64,000 nt of DNA from an uncultured Photobacterium sp. (GTDB lineage Bacteria; Pseudomonadota; Gammaproteobacteria; Enterobacterales; Vibrionaceae): positions 1-64,000 of the forward strand of contig NZ_CANMZV010000001.1 of assembly GCF_947502415.1 (NCBI RefSeq), read 5' to 3'. This document shows positions 39,294-47,247 of the stretch, piece after piece. The first letter of the stretch is position 1. Each line of letters opens with the position of its first letter. The notes beneath the pieces were generated by a model, which was given only the letters and a program-made list of their open reading frames with translations, ran no database searches and was not told the origin of the DNA. A program made the translations under genes and the position numbers.

Positions 39294-40691
39294 CTAGAGT
39301 GCTTGGATGTAGAACGCTTTATAAGCGCGATACAGCTCGTGGATATCAAACTTGGAAGACAACTCGAATGGTGAGTGCATTGATAAAATGGCTGCACCTG
39401 CATCGATAGTATTAATACCGTAGTGGGCCAGGTATTTAGCAACAGTACCGCCACCACCTTCGTCAACCTTACCTAGCAGGCCGGTTTGCCAGGTGATTTC
39501 ATGGTCGTCGAAAATACGGCGAAGAGCTGCAACGTATTCAGCGTCAGCATCATTGGACGCGACTTTACCGCCATGACCAGTGTATTTAGTCAGCACCAGA
39601 CCGTAGCCAAGCTTGGACGCATTTTGTGCATCATGAACTGATTCAAATAGTGGGTTCAAACCTGCATTCACGTCTGATGACAAGGCGTATGAGTTCCATA
39701 GACAGCGACGTAGCATTTGATCGTTGTACTTTTCACCAGCCTGACGTATAAGCAGTTCACCTGTGAAGAATTCCAGATAGCGTGATTCAAGGCCGGTAGA
39801 ACCTGTTGAGCCAATTTCTTCTTTATCAACTAAGAAGCAGACTGCAGTTTGTTCCGGGGTTTCGATATCCAGGATTGCCTCAAGAGAGGTATAGGCACAG
39901 ATGCGGTCGTCCTGACCGTAAGCACCGACGATACCTTCATCGATACCTACATCGCGTGCATCGCCAGCCGGAACCAACATTAATTCTGCTGAAATGAAAT
40001 CAGTTTCTGAAATGTCATACTTTTCATGTAGTTTTGTTAGTACATGATGTTTGACTTTGTCTTTGATTTTTTCATCTTCAAACTCCATCGGTATAGAGCC
40101 GACGATGATTTGAAGTTCTTCGCCTTTTAGCACTTCCGCAGCATTACGTTCGCGTTGAACTTTTTTATCCAAGTGTGGCAATAGATCAGGAATAGTAAAG
40201 ACAGGATCTTTAGGGTCTTCACCGATGGCGATATCGACAATACGACCAGATTTAGTAACCACAACACCGTGTAGTGCTAGTGGACGTGATGCCCACTGGT
40301 ACTTTTTGATACCACCGTAATAGTGGGTACGCATTAATGCCAGCTCGTTTTTCTCGTACACAGGATTCGGTTTAAGATCCAAACGAGGAGAATCAATGTG
40401 GGATACGACGTAGCGGATACCCTCATTGATCGGACGTTTACCGACAACGGTTAATACAACATTTTTATTGCGGTTGATAAAGTAAACTTTATCGCCTGCA
40501 GATAACGTTTCAAACTCGTTGATAGAACGGAAGCCATGTTGTTCGGCTTCTTTTATCGTTGCTTTAACACATTGACGTTCAGTCTTTCCGATATTTAGAA
40601 AGTGTTTATAGTTTTCACAAAATTGATTGATCTCATTAATTCTTTCATCTTCAAGGCTGAGCCAACCATTTTTGAATTTCAGCGTATCCAT
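39294..40691 (-). CDS. M18-family metalloaminopeptidase
   Basis: A 465-residue cytosolic aminopeptidase of family M18. Metal-ligand and catalytic blocks are VSHIDSPRLDLKP (His/Asp), GAYGQDDRICAYTSLEA (bridging Asp), LVDKEEIGSTGSTG (Glu-Glu pair), SSDVNAGLNP and SMHSPFELSSKFD (C-terminal His). By its resemblance to clostridial aminopeptidase 1 it may share the glycine reductase island's origin (inference). It forms an operon with the downstream POT transporter and diverges from trxB across ~960 bases. Confidence 0.85.
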   Translation of the reverse strand: MDTLKFKNGWLSLEDERINEINQFCENYKHFLNIGKTERQCVKATIKEAEQHGFRSINEFETLSAGDKVYFINRNKNVVLTVVGKRPINEGIRYVVSHIDSPRLDLKPNPVYEKNELALMRTHYYGGIKKYQWASRPLALHGVVVTKSGRIVDIAIGEDPKDPVFTIPDLLPHLDKKVQRERNAAEVLKGEELQIIVGSIPMEFEDEKIKDKVKHHVLTKLHEKYDISETDFISAELMLVPAGDARDVGIDEGIVGAYGQDDRICAYTSLEAILDIETPEQTAVCFLVDKEEIGSTGSTGLESRYLEFFTGELLIRQAGEKYNDQMLRRCLWNSYALSSDVNAGLNPLFESVHDAQNASKLGYGLVLTKYTGHGGKVASNDADAEYVAALRRIFDDHEITWQTGLLGKVDEGGGGTVAKYLAHYGINTIDAGAAILSMHSPFELSSKFDIHELYRAYKAFYIQAL

Positions 40692-41653
40692 TGCGTAACT
40701 CCAAATGTATATGTTGAACTTTCGTGGCGGAGGTTATCATTCTAATAACATAGCTTTTTGTGAGCGCTATCTTCTTATTGAATAAATATTTCTAAACTAA
40801 ACATCTCCAGATGTGGCGATAAATTGGTTTTTAATTTTGCTATTGTTTGTTTTGGCGACTAGCTGCGAAAAATATCTCGTAATGATGATTTAATTAACTT
40901 TTGTTTCAATAGGTGGCAAATTTGCTGTGTTTTAAATTGTTATGGTGAATTGAGATTAAAATAAAAGAGGGGCAAATTTACGCTCTAAGCATAATAATTT
41001 GAGGAGGAAATTTAATAGTTTCGACAAGATGCTGCCGATGTGCAATCTGTGTGATATATTTTTTAATTCCCGCGATTAGTTTTTCTAATGTGTCGAGTGG
41101 GTTTTGAGCAAGATCACTATTTACAGTGAATTGATGTAAGTTATTAATGTGCCACAGTTTATGGTCGAAATGACTACTATAAGGGCAAAAGTTTCCTATC
41201 GTAGTCGAATTATTTAATTTTTATCACCTTTGGTGATTAAGAATGGGGTAAATATTACCCAAAAGACTAAAGAGGCATGATCTGTGTATCATAAGTGCTT
41301 AATTCTCAGTGTTTTTATCTTGTAACAGGGCATCGCTCACAAAAAAATAAACATTACTAATTATAATCGGCTTCAAGTTGTTAAGGAAAAGAAGTTATCT
41401 TCTGAAAAATAAAACCAATATAAAGAGCGTGTTAAATATATAAAGACGGTTCTTTGGTTATCAAATTCTAAATGCAAACAGAGAATACTAGTTGTCTCGC
41501 ATCGTTCGCATTAAATGCAGGGCCTAATAGGTCTGCGCCGGAAACTGATTTGTCTTGATGTGTCATAACCATCTCAAATATTAGTAGCTATATAAAGCTG
41601 TTGTTTTTGGTTTGGATGATATGTGTTAGTGAAAATAGAAATCGGTGAAATAT
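40692..41653. promoter_or_regulatory. Large intergenic region upstream of the glycine reductase operon
   Basis: About 960 AT-rich bases separate the divergent aminopeptidase and trxB genes; no supportable ORF. Four hairpins follow one another at 41172-41300: GACTAC...GTAGTC (41172-41206), ATCACC/GGTGAT (41223-41237), GGGTAAATATTACCC (41245-41260) and ATGAT/ATCAT (41278-41294). They suggest a structured leader or terminator-like control element. Signature sequences of the glycine riboswitch were looked for and not found. Confidence 0.5.
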
Positions 41654-42865
41654 ATGTCAGAACTATACGATGTCGTAATTATAGGCGGCGGCTCAGGCGG
41701 TATGTCTGCGGGCGTTTATGCGGCCCGCGGTAAAATGAAGACCCTTATCATTGAAGATAAGCGCAATACTGGTGGCCAGGCGGCAACAACCAGTGAAATG
41801 GAAAATTATCCAGGCATTCTAGAGGCTACCGGCCCGCAGCTTATGGATATGTTCCGCGAGCACTGTAACAAGTTTGGTGTTGAGTTTGCCCGAGGTTTGA
41901 TAACGGATATTACTATCGACGATGACGGTTTTATTAAAACGCTTAAAACCAATAAAGGTGAAGAGTACCAGACGAAAAGTATCATTGTCGCCACCGGTGC
42001 AACGCCTCGAATCCTTGGCATCAAGGGTGAATCGGAATTCCGTGGTAAAGGCGTATCTTACTGTGCAACTTGTGACGCGGATTTCTATGAAGAGCTGGAT
42101 GTTGTGGTTGTCGGTTCAGGTAACACAGCGGTTGAAGAATCTGTATTCCTGACTAAGTTCGTAAACAAAGTCACAATGGTCGTGCTGCACGATCAGGGCA
42201 TTCTGGATGCGGATCGTACAGCTCAGGAGCAAGCGTTCGCAAACGACAAGATTGAGTTTGTTTGGAACTCCGTGGTCGACGAAATCTGCGGTGAGGAGTT
42301 GGTAGGCGGCGTTAAGCTGAAGAACTTGAAAACCGGCGAGATCACTGAACTGACAACAGATGGTGTGTTCATGTTTGTCGGCACTGTGCCAAAAACAGAT
42401 TTCATCAAAGACTTGGTTGAACTGACTCCTCAGGGTTATGTGATCACCAATGAGAAGCAGGAAACGAATGTTCCGGGTATTTTTGCTGCCGGTGACGTAA
42501 CTGAGAAATTCCTGCGTCAGGTAGTGACTGCCGCTGGTGATGGTGCGGTAGCAGCCGTTGCAGCTGACCGTTACATCGAAGAAGAAGAGAACTGGCGTAA
42601 GTCTGTTGCTGAGTTTGGTGGTACTGCGATGGTAGCCTTCTGGAATCCACTGAGCAAAGAAAGCCTGGAAGTTATCAACCAGCTTGAGCAGAACTGTAAG
42701 GATAATCCTGAGCAGCGCGTGGTGACTATTGATACCTATAAGAGTCAGAATATCGCCAACCGCTTTAAGGTAACAGAAGTGCCGGTTGTAATCCGATTTG
42801 ACGCTGGGCAGGAAGCCAAGCGTGTGGATGTGAAGGATATTGCTGAGTTAGAAACTCTGTATTAA
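41654..42865 (+). CDS. trxB: Thioredoxin reductase with C-terminal thioredoxin-like extension
   Basis: A 403-residue flavoprotein that passes electrons from NADPH to thioredoxin for glycine reductase. FAD motif GGGSGGMSAGVYAAR near residue 10, redox site YCATCDAD, NADPH site GSGNTAVEES, and GIFAAGDVTEK near residue 278. Classical TrxB stops at about 315. Here ~90 residues follow, resembling a thioredoxin fold (AMVAFWNPLSKESLEV ... TEVPVVIRF) that keeps the cis-Pro region but has WNPLS in place of WCxxC, so it is redox-dead. The ATG at 41654 is preferred over GTG at 41645 because GGTGA lies at the right distance. trxA follows 9 bases later. Confidence 0.88.
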   Translation: MSELYDVVIIGGGSGGMSAGVYAARGKMKTLIIEDKRNTGGQAATTSEMENYPGILEATGPQLMDMFREHCNKFGVEFARGLITDITIDDDGFIKTLKTNKGEEYQTKSIIVATGATPRILGIKGESEFRGKGVSYCATCDADFYEELDVVVVGSGNTAVEESVFLTKFVNKVTMVVLHDQGILDADRTAQEQAFANDKIEFVWNSVVDEICGEELVGGVKLKNLKTGEITELTTDGVFMFVGTVPKTDFIKDLVELTPQGYVITNEKQETNVPGIFAAGDVTEKFLRQVVTAAGDGAVAAVAADRYIEEEENWRKSVAEFGGTAMVAFWNPLSKESLEVINQLEQNCKDNPEQRVVTIDTYKSQNIANRFKVTEVPVVIRFDAGQEAKRVDVKDIAELETLY

Positions 42866-42874
42866 GGAAAAACA

Positions 42875-43201
42875 ATGATCGAATTGAGCAAAGAGAACTT
42901 CGATTCTGAAGTTAACATCGATGGTATCGTTCTTGTTGATTTTTGGAGCGAAAACTGTGGCCGTTGCATTGAGCTAATGCCAGACGTAGTAAAACTGGCT
43001 GAGAAGTACGGTGAAGACATTAAATTCTGCAAACTGAATATTCAGGGCAACCGTCGTTTGGCGATGGCGCAGAAAGTAATGGGCCTGCCTTCATTCGTCT
43101 TCTACAAGAACGGTGAAAAAGTGAAGCATCTTTCTGGTGAAGATCTGGAAATTGAAGATGTTGCACAAGAAGTAGAAAGCTTCATCGCTGAAAAAGCGTA
43201 A
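42875..43201 (+). CDS. trxA: Glycine-reductase-associated thioredoxin (CGRC)
   Basis: A 108-residue thioredoxin, expected to re-reduce the selenoprotein/protein C steps of glycine reductase. The active site is WSENCGRC: a Cys-Gly-Arg-Cys pair instead of the standard CGPC, and Ser-Glu-Asn in place of the usual WC lead. The cis-Pro region GLPSFVFYK is intact. Non-canonical active sites are known for thioredoxins in glycine reductase operons. AAGGAAAA precedes the ATG, 9 bases after trxB. Confidence 0.9.
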   Translation: MIELSKENFDSEVNIDGIVLVDFWSENCGRCIELMPDVVKLAEKYGEDIKFCKLNIQGNRRLAMAQKVMGLPSFVFYKNGEKVKHLSGEDLEIEDVAQEVESFIAEKA

Positions 43202-43328
43202 GGCTGAACCAGTCTCGCAGAGAGGCTGACAGAAAGAATTTGTCTTAAATAGGTTAATTAACCTGTTGGCACAAATAAAAGCACGGTGTTTAAGGATTTG
43301 TCCTTGTTCCCGCGCTTTGAGTAAAACC

Positions 43329-43357
43329 CATGTTATTGCAGCTCTCTGCATAACATG
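43329..43357 (+). other. Stable hairpin between trxA and grdA1
   Basis: CATGTTAT(T)GCAG / CTGCATAACATG: twelve base pairs with one bulged T and a 4-base loop, 33 bases upstream of the grdA1 start and without a T-run. It is likely an mRNA processing or stabilising element (inference). Confidence 0.6.
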
Positions 43358-43389
43358 ACCTTAGTAATCTGTACCCTTTGGAGTGAACA

Positions 43390-43857
43390 ATGCTCAAAGA
43401 TAAGAAAGTTGTTATCTTGGGAGACAGAGACGGTGTACCAGGACAGGCAATTGAAGCTTGTATCAAATCTGCTGGCGCACATGTTCTTTTCTCTACAACT
43501 GAGTGTTTCGTCTGAACCAGCGCAGGTGCTATGGATCTGGAAAACCAGAAGAGGATCAAAGGTTTTGCTGACGAGTTCGGCCCAGAGAATCTGGTAGTCG
43601 TACTTGGTGGTGCTGAAGCTGAAGCTTCAGGCCTAGCATGTGAAACCGTTACAAACGGCGATCCTACTTTTGCCGGACCATTAGCCGGAGTCCAGTTAGG
43701 ACTCTCTTGTTATCATGTGGTTGAGCCGGAAATTAAAAATAATGTGGACCCTGCTATCTATGATGAGCAGATAAGCATGATGGAAATGGTACTTGACGTC
43801 GATGCCATCGTTGCAGAAGTCAAAGATTACCGTGAGCAATTTGGAAAGTATGTTTAA
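43390..43857 (+). CDS. grdA: Glycine reductase selenoprotein A, copy 1
   Basis: A 155-residue selenoprotein A of glycine reductase. It carries the carboxymethyl-selenoether intermediate between proteins B and C. The in-frame TGA at 43513-43515 encodes Sec42 in the family motif C-F-V-U, and the frame stays open and conserved on both sides ([16 protein letters not shown] before, DLENQKRI and [16 protein letters not shown] after). Length fits the family (about 155-160). GGAG precedes the ATG. A tandem paralog follows 14 bases later. Confidence 0.95.
43513..43541 (+). promoter_or_regulatory. grdA1 Sec codon and putative bacterial SECIS
   Basis: TGA is followed at +9 by GC-AGGU-GC inside a looser CCAG...CUGG helix. 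The AGGU apical loop resembles the GGU-containing loop of E. coli fdhF SECIS. The fold is drawn by eye. Confidence 0.55.
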
Positions 43858-43871
43858 TCGGGAGAAAGATT

Positions 43872-44336
43872 GTGTTCGCTAATAAAACAGTGATCATTCT
43901 TGGAGACCGCGATGGCGTACCTGGTCAGGCAATCGAAGCTTGCATGAAGACTACAGGTGCTCACGTTGCTTTCTCTACAACAGAATGTTTCGTCTGAACA
44001 AGCGCTGGCGCAATGGATCTTGAAAACCAAAAGCGGATTAAAGCACTTGCCGAGGAAAAAGGCGCTGAGAATCTAGTTGTGATTCTTGGTGGCGCAGAAG
44101 CAGAAGCTTCTGGCCTGGCATGTGAAACTGTCACCACAGGTGATCCGACTTTTGCAGGACCATTGGCGGGAGTCCAGTTAGGACTTTCTTGTTATCACGT
44201 GGTTGAAGACGAAGTAAAAGAAGCCGTCGATCCGGCTGTTTATGAAGAGCAGGTCGGAATGATGGAAATGGTACTTGATGTCGATGCTATCAAAGCGGAA
44301 ATGCAACAATACCGCAGCGAAACTGCATTAGCATAA
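43872..44336 (+). CDS. grdA: Glycine reductase selenoprotein A, copy 2
   Basis: A 154-residue second selenoprotein A. GTG start with GGGAGAAAG upstream; in-frame TGA at 43995-43997 gives Sec42 in C-F-V-U, the same index as copy 1. Middle segments ([40 protein letters not shown]) are nearly identical to copy 1, while the N-terminus and C-terminal tail differ, so this is a duplication followed by divergence. It is transcribed with copy 1 and upstream of grdC. Whether the two differ in partner (protein B versus C) or only in dosage is unknown. Confidence 0.95.
43995..44020 (+). promoter_or_regulatory. grdA2 Sec codon and putative SECIS
   Basis: TGA is followed at +7 by GCG-CUGG-CGC, a short GC stem with a GG-containing loop. 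Its sequence differs from the copy 1 hairpin although the encoded residues ([14 protein letters not shown]) are the same. Confidence 0.5.
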
Positions 44337-44351
44337 GTATATCTCAATGCT

Positions 44352-44387
44352 GGTTCGGATCTGTTTGCAAACAGGCAGGTTCGAACC
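44352..44387 (+). other. Nested hairpin between grdA2 and grdC
   Basis: GGTTCG...CGAACC encloses CTGTTT-GC-AAACAG. It lies in the 80-base gap and has no T-run. It may set the ratio of abundant protein A to protein C (inference). Confidence 0.5.
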
Positions 44388-44416
44388 TTATATCCGGCTC
44401 GGATGCAGGAGTAACA

Positions 44417-45949
44417 ATGGGATACGCAGTAATCAAAGGCGTAAGCTATATGCTTGCCCATACCCCAGATATCTTGATTCAACATGGTTCAGTTCAGGTG
44501 GCATCGCGGGCTAAAGACCCAGCAGACGCTTACCTTCAGCAGTTAAACGACCACCTTCGTTCTTTTGAAGACGTTGTCGCTTACCCTGCAAACCAGTGTT
44601 ATATCGGTAACATTACCCCACAGCAGTTAGCAGAAACCCCACAACCTTGGTTTGGCCACAAAGAAGCGGCACCAAGCGAAGGTAAATACGGCGAAATCTA
44701 CTGCCAGGAAATTTTTTATGCCATGTTAAACCACGTTGATGTGTTTAACCTGGTGTCTTTTACTCCAGAGTTCATTGAGGCCTATCAGGCGAAAATCAGC
44801 CATCACCCTCTATACGGTGAAGCCGATTTGCTCGCTGGCCATAAGACAATGTCCAAAGATGAAATCTTGGCTCTGGTTGAGGCTCATCAGGCCGAAGTTC
44901 TGATGATGAACGGCGAGTTGGTTGGCTGTGTGAAAGCAGCGCACGATGAAGATGAAAACTTGTCTGCCCATATCATGCTAGAGAACCTCTGCACCAAGGC
45001 ATCCGGCGTTATGGCGGCGATGCTTCTGAAACAGCAGGGGCTTGATTTGGAATCTGTTGATTACATTATCGAGTGTTCTGAAGAGGCTTGCGGTGACATA
45101 AATCAGCGTGGCGGCGGTAACTTTGCCAAGGCTATCGGTGAAGTAGTCGGCTGTACTATGGCAACAGGCTCTGACGTTCGTGGTTTCTGTGCGGCTCCAG
45201 CCCACGCTATGACTCAGGCTTCTGCGCTGGTTAAAGCGGGTATCTTCAAAAATGTCATGGTAGTTGCCGGTGGCGCAGTAGCGAAACTGGGTATGAACGG
45301 CCGTGACCATGTTAAGAACGACATGCCTGTGCTGGAAGATTGCCTGGCTGGTTTTGCTTGCCTTGTTAGTGAAAACGATGGCGTTAGCCCAGAAATCAAC
45401 ACTGACATTGTAGGCCGTCACCAGATCGGTACGGGTTCTTCTCCACAAGCTGTTATGACTGCATTGATTGCCAATCCGCTGAAAGCTGCGGGCATGGCGA
45501 TGACAGATATTGATAAATATTCTGTTGAGATGCAAAACCCTGAAATTACCAAGCCTGCTGGCGCAGGTAACGTGCCTGAATCTAATTACAAGATGATTGC
45601 TGCTCTGGCAGTGAAAGAAGGCCAGCTAGAACGTACCCAGCTTCCTGCTTTTGTTCAGGAACATGGTATGACAGGCTTTGCGCCAACTCAGGGCCATATC
45701 CCATCAGGTGTACCATTCCTCGGCTTTGGCCGCGAAATGATCCTAAATGGTGAGATCAACAACTTCATGATGGTTGGTAAGGGCAGCTTGTTCCTAGGCC
45801 GTATGACTAACCTGTTCGATGGTCTGAGCTTCGTAGTTCAGAAGAATAATGGCGAGCAGAATGAAGTGTTTGATGAAGCTCAGGTCAAACAGGTCGTTGC
45901 TCAGGCAATGCGCGATGTGGCTGAGAATTTGCTGAACAGCGAGCAGTAA
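44417..45949 (+). CDS. grdC: Glycine reductase complex component C, beta subunit
   Basis: A 510-residue large subunit of protein C, which with GrdD converts the ketene/acetyl-selenoprotein A intermediate to acetyl phosphate. The N-terminus MGYAVIKGVSYMLAHTPDILIQHG and HLRSFEDVVAYPANQCYIGNITP are diagnostic for GrdC. The later part has a thiolase/KASIII-like fold with IIECSEEACGD and GSDVRGFCAAPAHA. GGAG precedes the ATG. grdD follows 12 bases later. Confidence 0.95.
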   Translation: MGYAVIKGVSYMLAHTPDILIQHGSVQVASRAKDPADAYLQQLNDHLRSFEDVVAYPANQCYIGNITPQQLAETPQPWFGHKEAAPSEGKYGEIYCQEIFYAMLNHVDVFNLVSFTPEFIEAYQAKISHHPLYGEADLLAGHKTMSKDEILALVEAHQAEVLMMNGELVGCVKAAHDEDENLSAHIMLENLCTKASGVMAAMLLKQQGLDLESVDYIIECSEEACGDINQRGGGNFAKAIGEVVGCTMATGSDVRGFCAAPAHAMTQASALVKAGIFKNVMVVAGGAVAKLGMNGRDHVKNDMPVLEDCLAGFACLVSENDGVSPEINTDIVGRHQIGTGSSPQAVMTALIANPLKAAGMAMTDIDKYSVEMQNPEITKPAGAGNVPESNYKMIAALAVKEGQLERTQLPAFVQEHGMTGFAPTQGHIPSGVPFLGFGREMILNGEINNFMMVGKGSLFLGRMTNLFDGLSFVVQKNNGEQNEVFDEAQVKQVVAQAMRDVAENLLNSEQ

Positions 45950-45961
45950 TCGGAGGTTGCT

Positions 45962-47125
45962 ATGGGTAACATCAATCAACAACTTTCCGACACCTTTAAC
46001 GCCATGGCGGATGGGTTGCTAAGCGGTCAGTTCGGGAAAAAGACCCGTATCGGTCTTACCCTGGTTGGCAGCGAACACGGCCCTCAGGAATTACTTCGCG
46101 GTGCTCAGCTGGTAGCCCGACAGTATAGCGATATTGAGCCTGTACTGATTGGCTGTGAAGGTCCCGATTGTGGCTTTGAGTGCTATCCGGCTGCGGATCT
46201 GCACGAATGCCACCAGGTGATGGAACAGCTGTTTGCCGATAAGAAAATTGATGGCTGCGTAACATTGCACTATGCCTTCCCGCTTGGTGTCAGCACCATG
46301 GGTAAAGTGGTTACACCGGGTATCGGTCGCGAAATGATTATCGCATCGACAACCGGTACTACAGATACCAACCGTCAGGCGGCTTTGCTGAAAAATACCA
46401 TTTACGGCATTGCACTGGCGAAGGCTAGTGGTATTGAAAAGCCAACCGTTGGTGTGCTGAATATTGATGGTGCGGCATTGTGCGAACGAAGCCTACGTGA
46501 GCTGGCTGAAGCTGGTTATGACATTAATTTTGCAGAATCAGCGCGTGCTGATGGCGGTATCGCAATGCGCGGTAATGACCTGCTGCAAGGTACACCAGAT
46601 GTCATGGTGACAGACAGCCTTACCGGTAACCTACTAATGAAGATGTTCTCTTCCTTTACAACTGGCGGCAGCTATGAAGCATCGGGCTTCGGCTATGGTC
46701 CTGGATTGGGTGAGGGCGCGTCTGACAAGCTGGTAAATATCATCTCGAGAGCGTCTGGCGCACCGGTTGTGGCAGGAGCCATGAGATTGTGTGCTGATGC
46801 TGCAAAAGGGGATGTTATGAAGCGTGTCGATGAAGAGTGGGAAGCCGCATCACTGGCAGGTTTGAATAGCGTGCTGGCTAAGTACAAGCAGCCAAAGCAA
46901 CCAACAGAAGTGAAGGCCGAAGTGACCGCGCCACCTGAGAAGGTGACTGATGCAGACATTGGCGGTATCGATATCCTTGAGATTGAAGATGCTTGCCAGG
47001 CGCTGTGGAAAGCGAACATTTTTGCCCGCACGGGTATGGGCTGTACCGGTCCTATCGTGTTGGTTGCAAAAGAAGATTTGGAACAGGCTAAAGTTGTTTT
47101 AACCGAAACGAAATACATCGGTTAA
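45962..47125 (+). CDS. grdD: Glycine reductase complex component C, alpha subunit
   Basis: A 387-residue partner of GrdC in acetyl phosphate formation, with resemblance to phosphate acetyltransferase/PlsX-type folds. Blocks: GLTLVGSEHGPQELLRGA near the N-terminus, GKVVTPGIGREMIIASTTGTTDTNRQAA in the middle, and the C-terminal GMGCTGPIVLVA with Cys361, a likely acetyl-accepting cysteine by family knowledge. CGGAGG precedes the ATG. It is co-transcribed with grdC; selD follows after 122 bases. Confidence 0.93.
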   Translation: MGNINQQLSDTFNAMADGLLSGQFGKKTRIGLTLVGSEHGPQELLRGAQLVARQYSDIEPVLIGCEGPDCGFECYPAADLHECHQVMEQLFADKKIDGCVTLHYAFPLGVSTMGKVVTPGIGREMIIASTTGTTDTNRQAALLKNTIYGIALAKASGIEKPTVGVLNIDGAALCERSLRELAEAGYDINFAESARADGGIAMRGNDLLQGTPDVMVTDSLTGNLLMKMFSSFTTGGSYEASGFGYGPGLGEGASDKLVNIISRASGAPVVAGAMRLCADAAKGDVMKRVDEEWEAASLAGLNSVLAKYKQPKQPTEVKAEVTAPPEKVTDADIGGIDILEIEDACQALWKANIFARTGMGCTGPIVLVAKEDLEQAKVVLTETKYIG

Positions 47126-47247
47126 TGTCGACTCAGCCAGATAAGGCTCCAGCCAATCCAGTTCGATATTGAGAAAGAAACAAACGTGAGCGCGAAATCG
47201 GTAGCTTTGAAAGTAGCGCTATACCGTCCGTTATTAAGGATCTAGAG

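Noticed and set aside
40855..40872. Sigma54 promoter (TGGCGACTAGCTGCGA)
   Set aside because: The GG and GC elements are 9 rather than 10 bases apart and the match to consensus is poor.
40692..41653. Glycine riboswitch upstream of trxB
   Set aside because: The region was read for the conserved glycine-aptamer segments and none were found; only unrelated hairpins are present.
43390..43857. grdA1 (and likewise grdA2, selD, grdB) as pseudogenes with premature stop
   Set aside because: Each TGA falls at the family's known Sec (or catalytic Cys) position, the frame stays conserved after it, and the Sec machinery is encoded next door.
44978..45535. 185-codon minus-strand ORF inside grdC
   Set aside because: Fully antisense to a strongly recognised gene and without a family pattern of its own.
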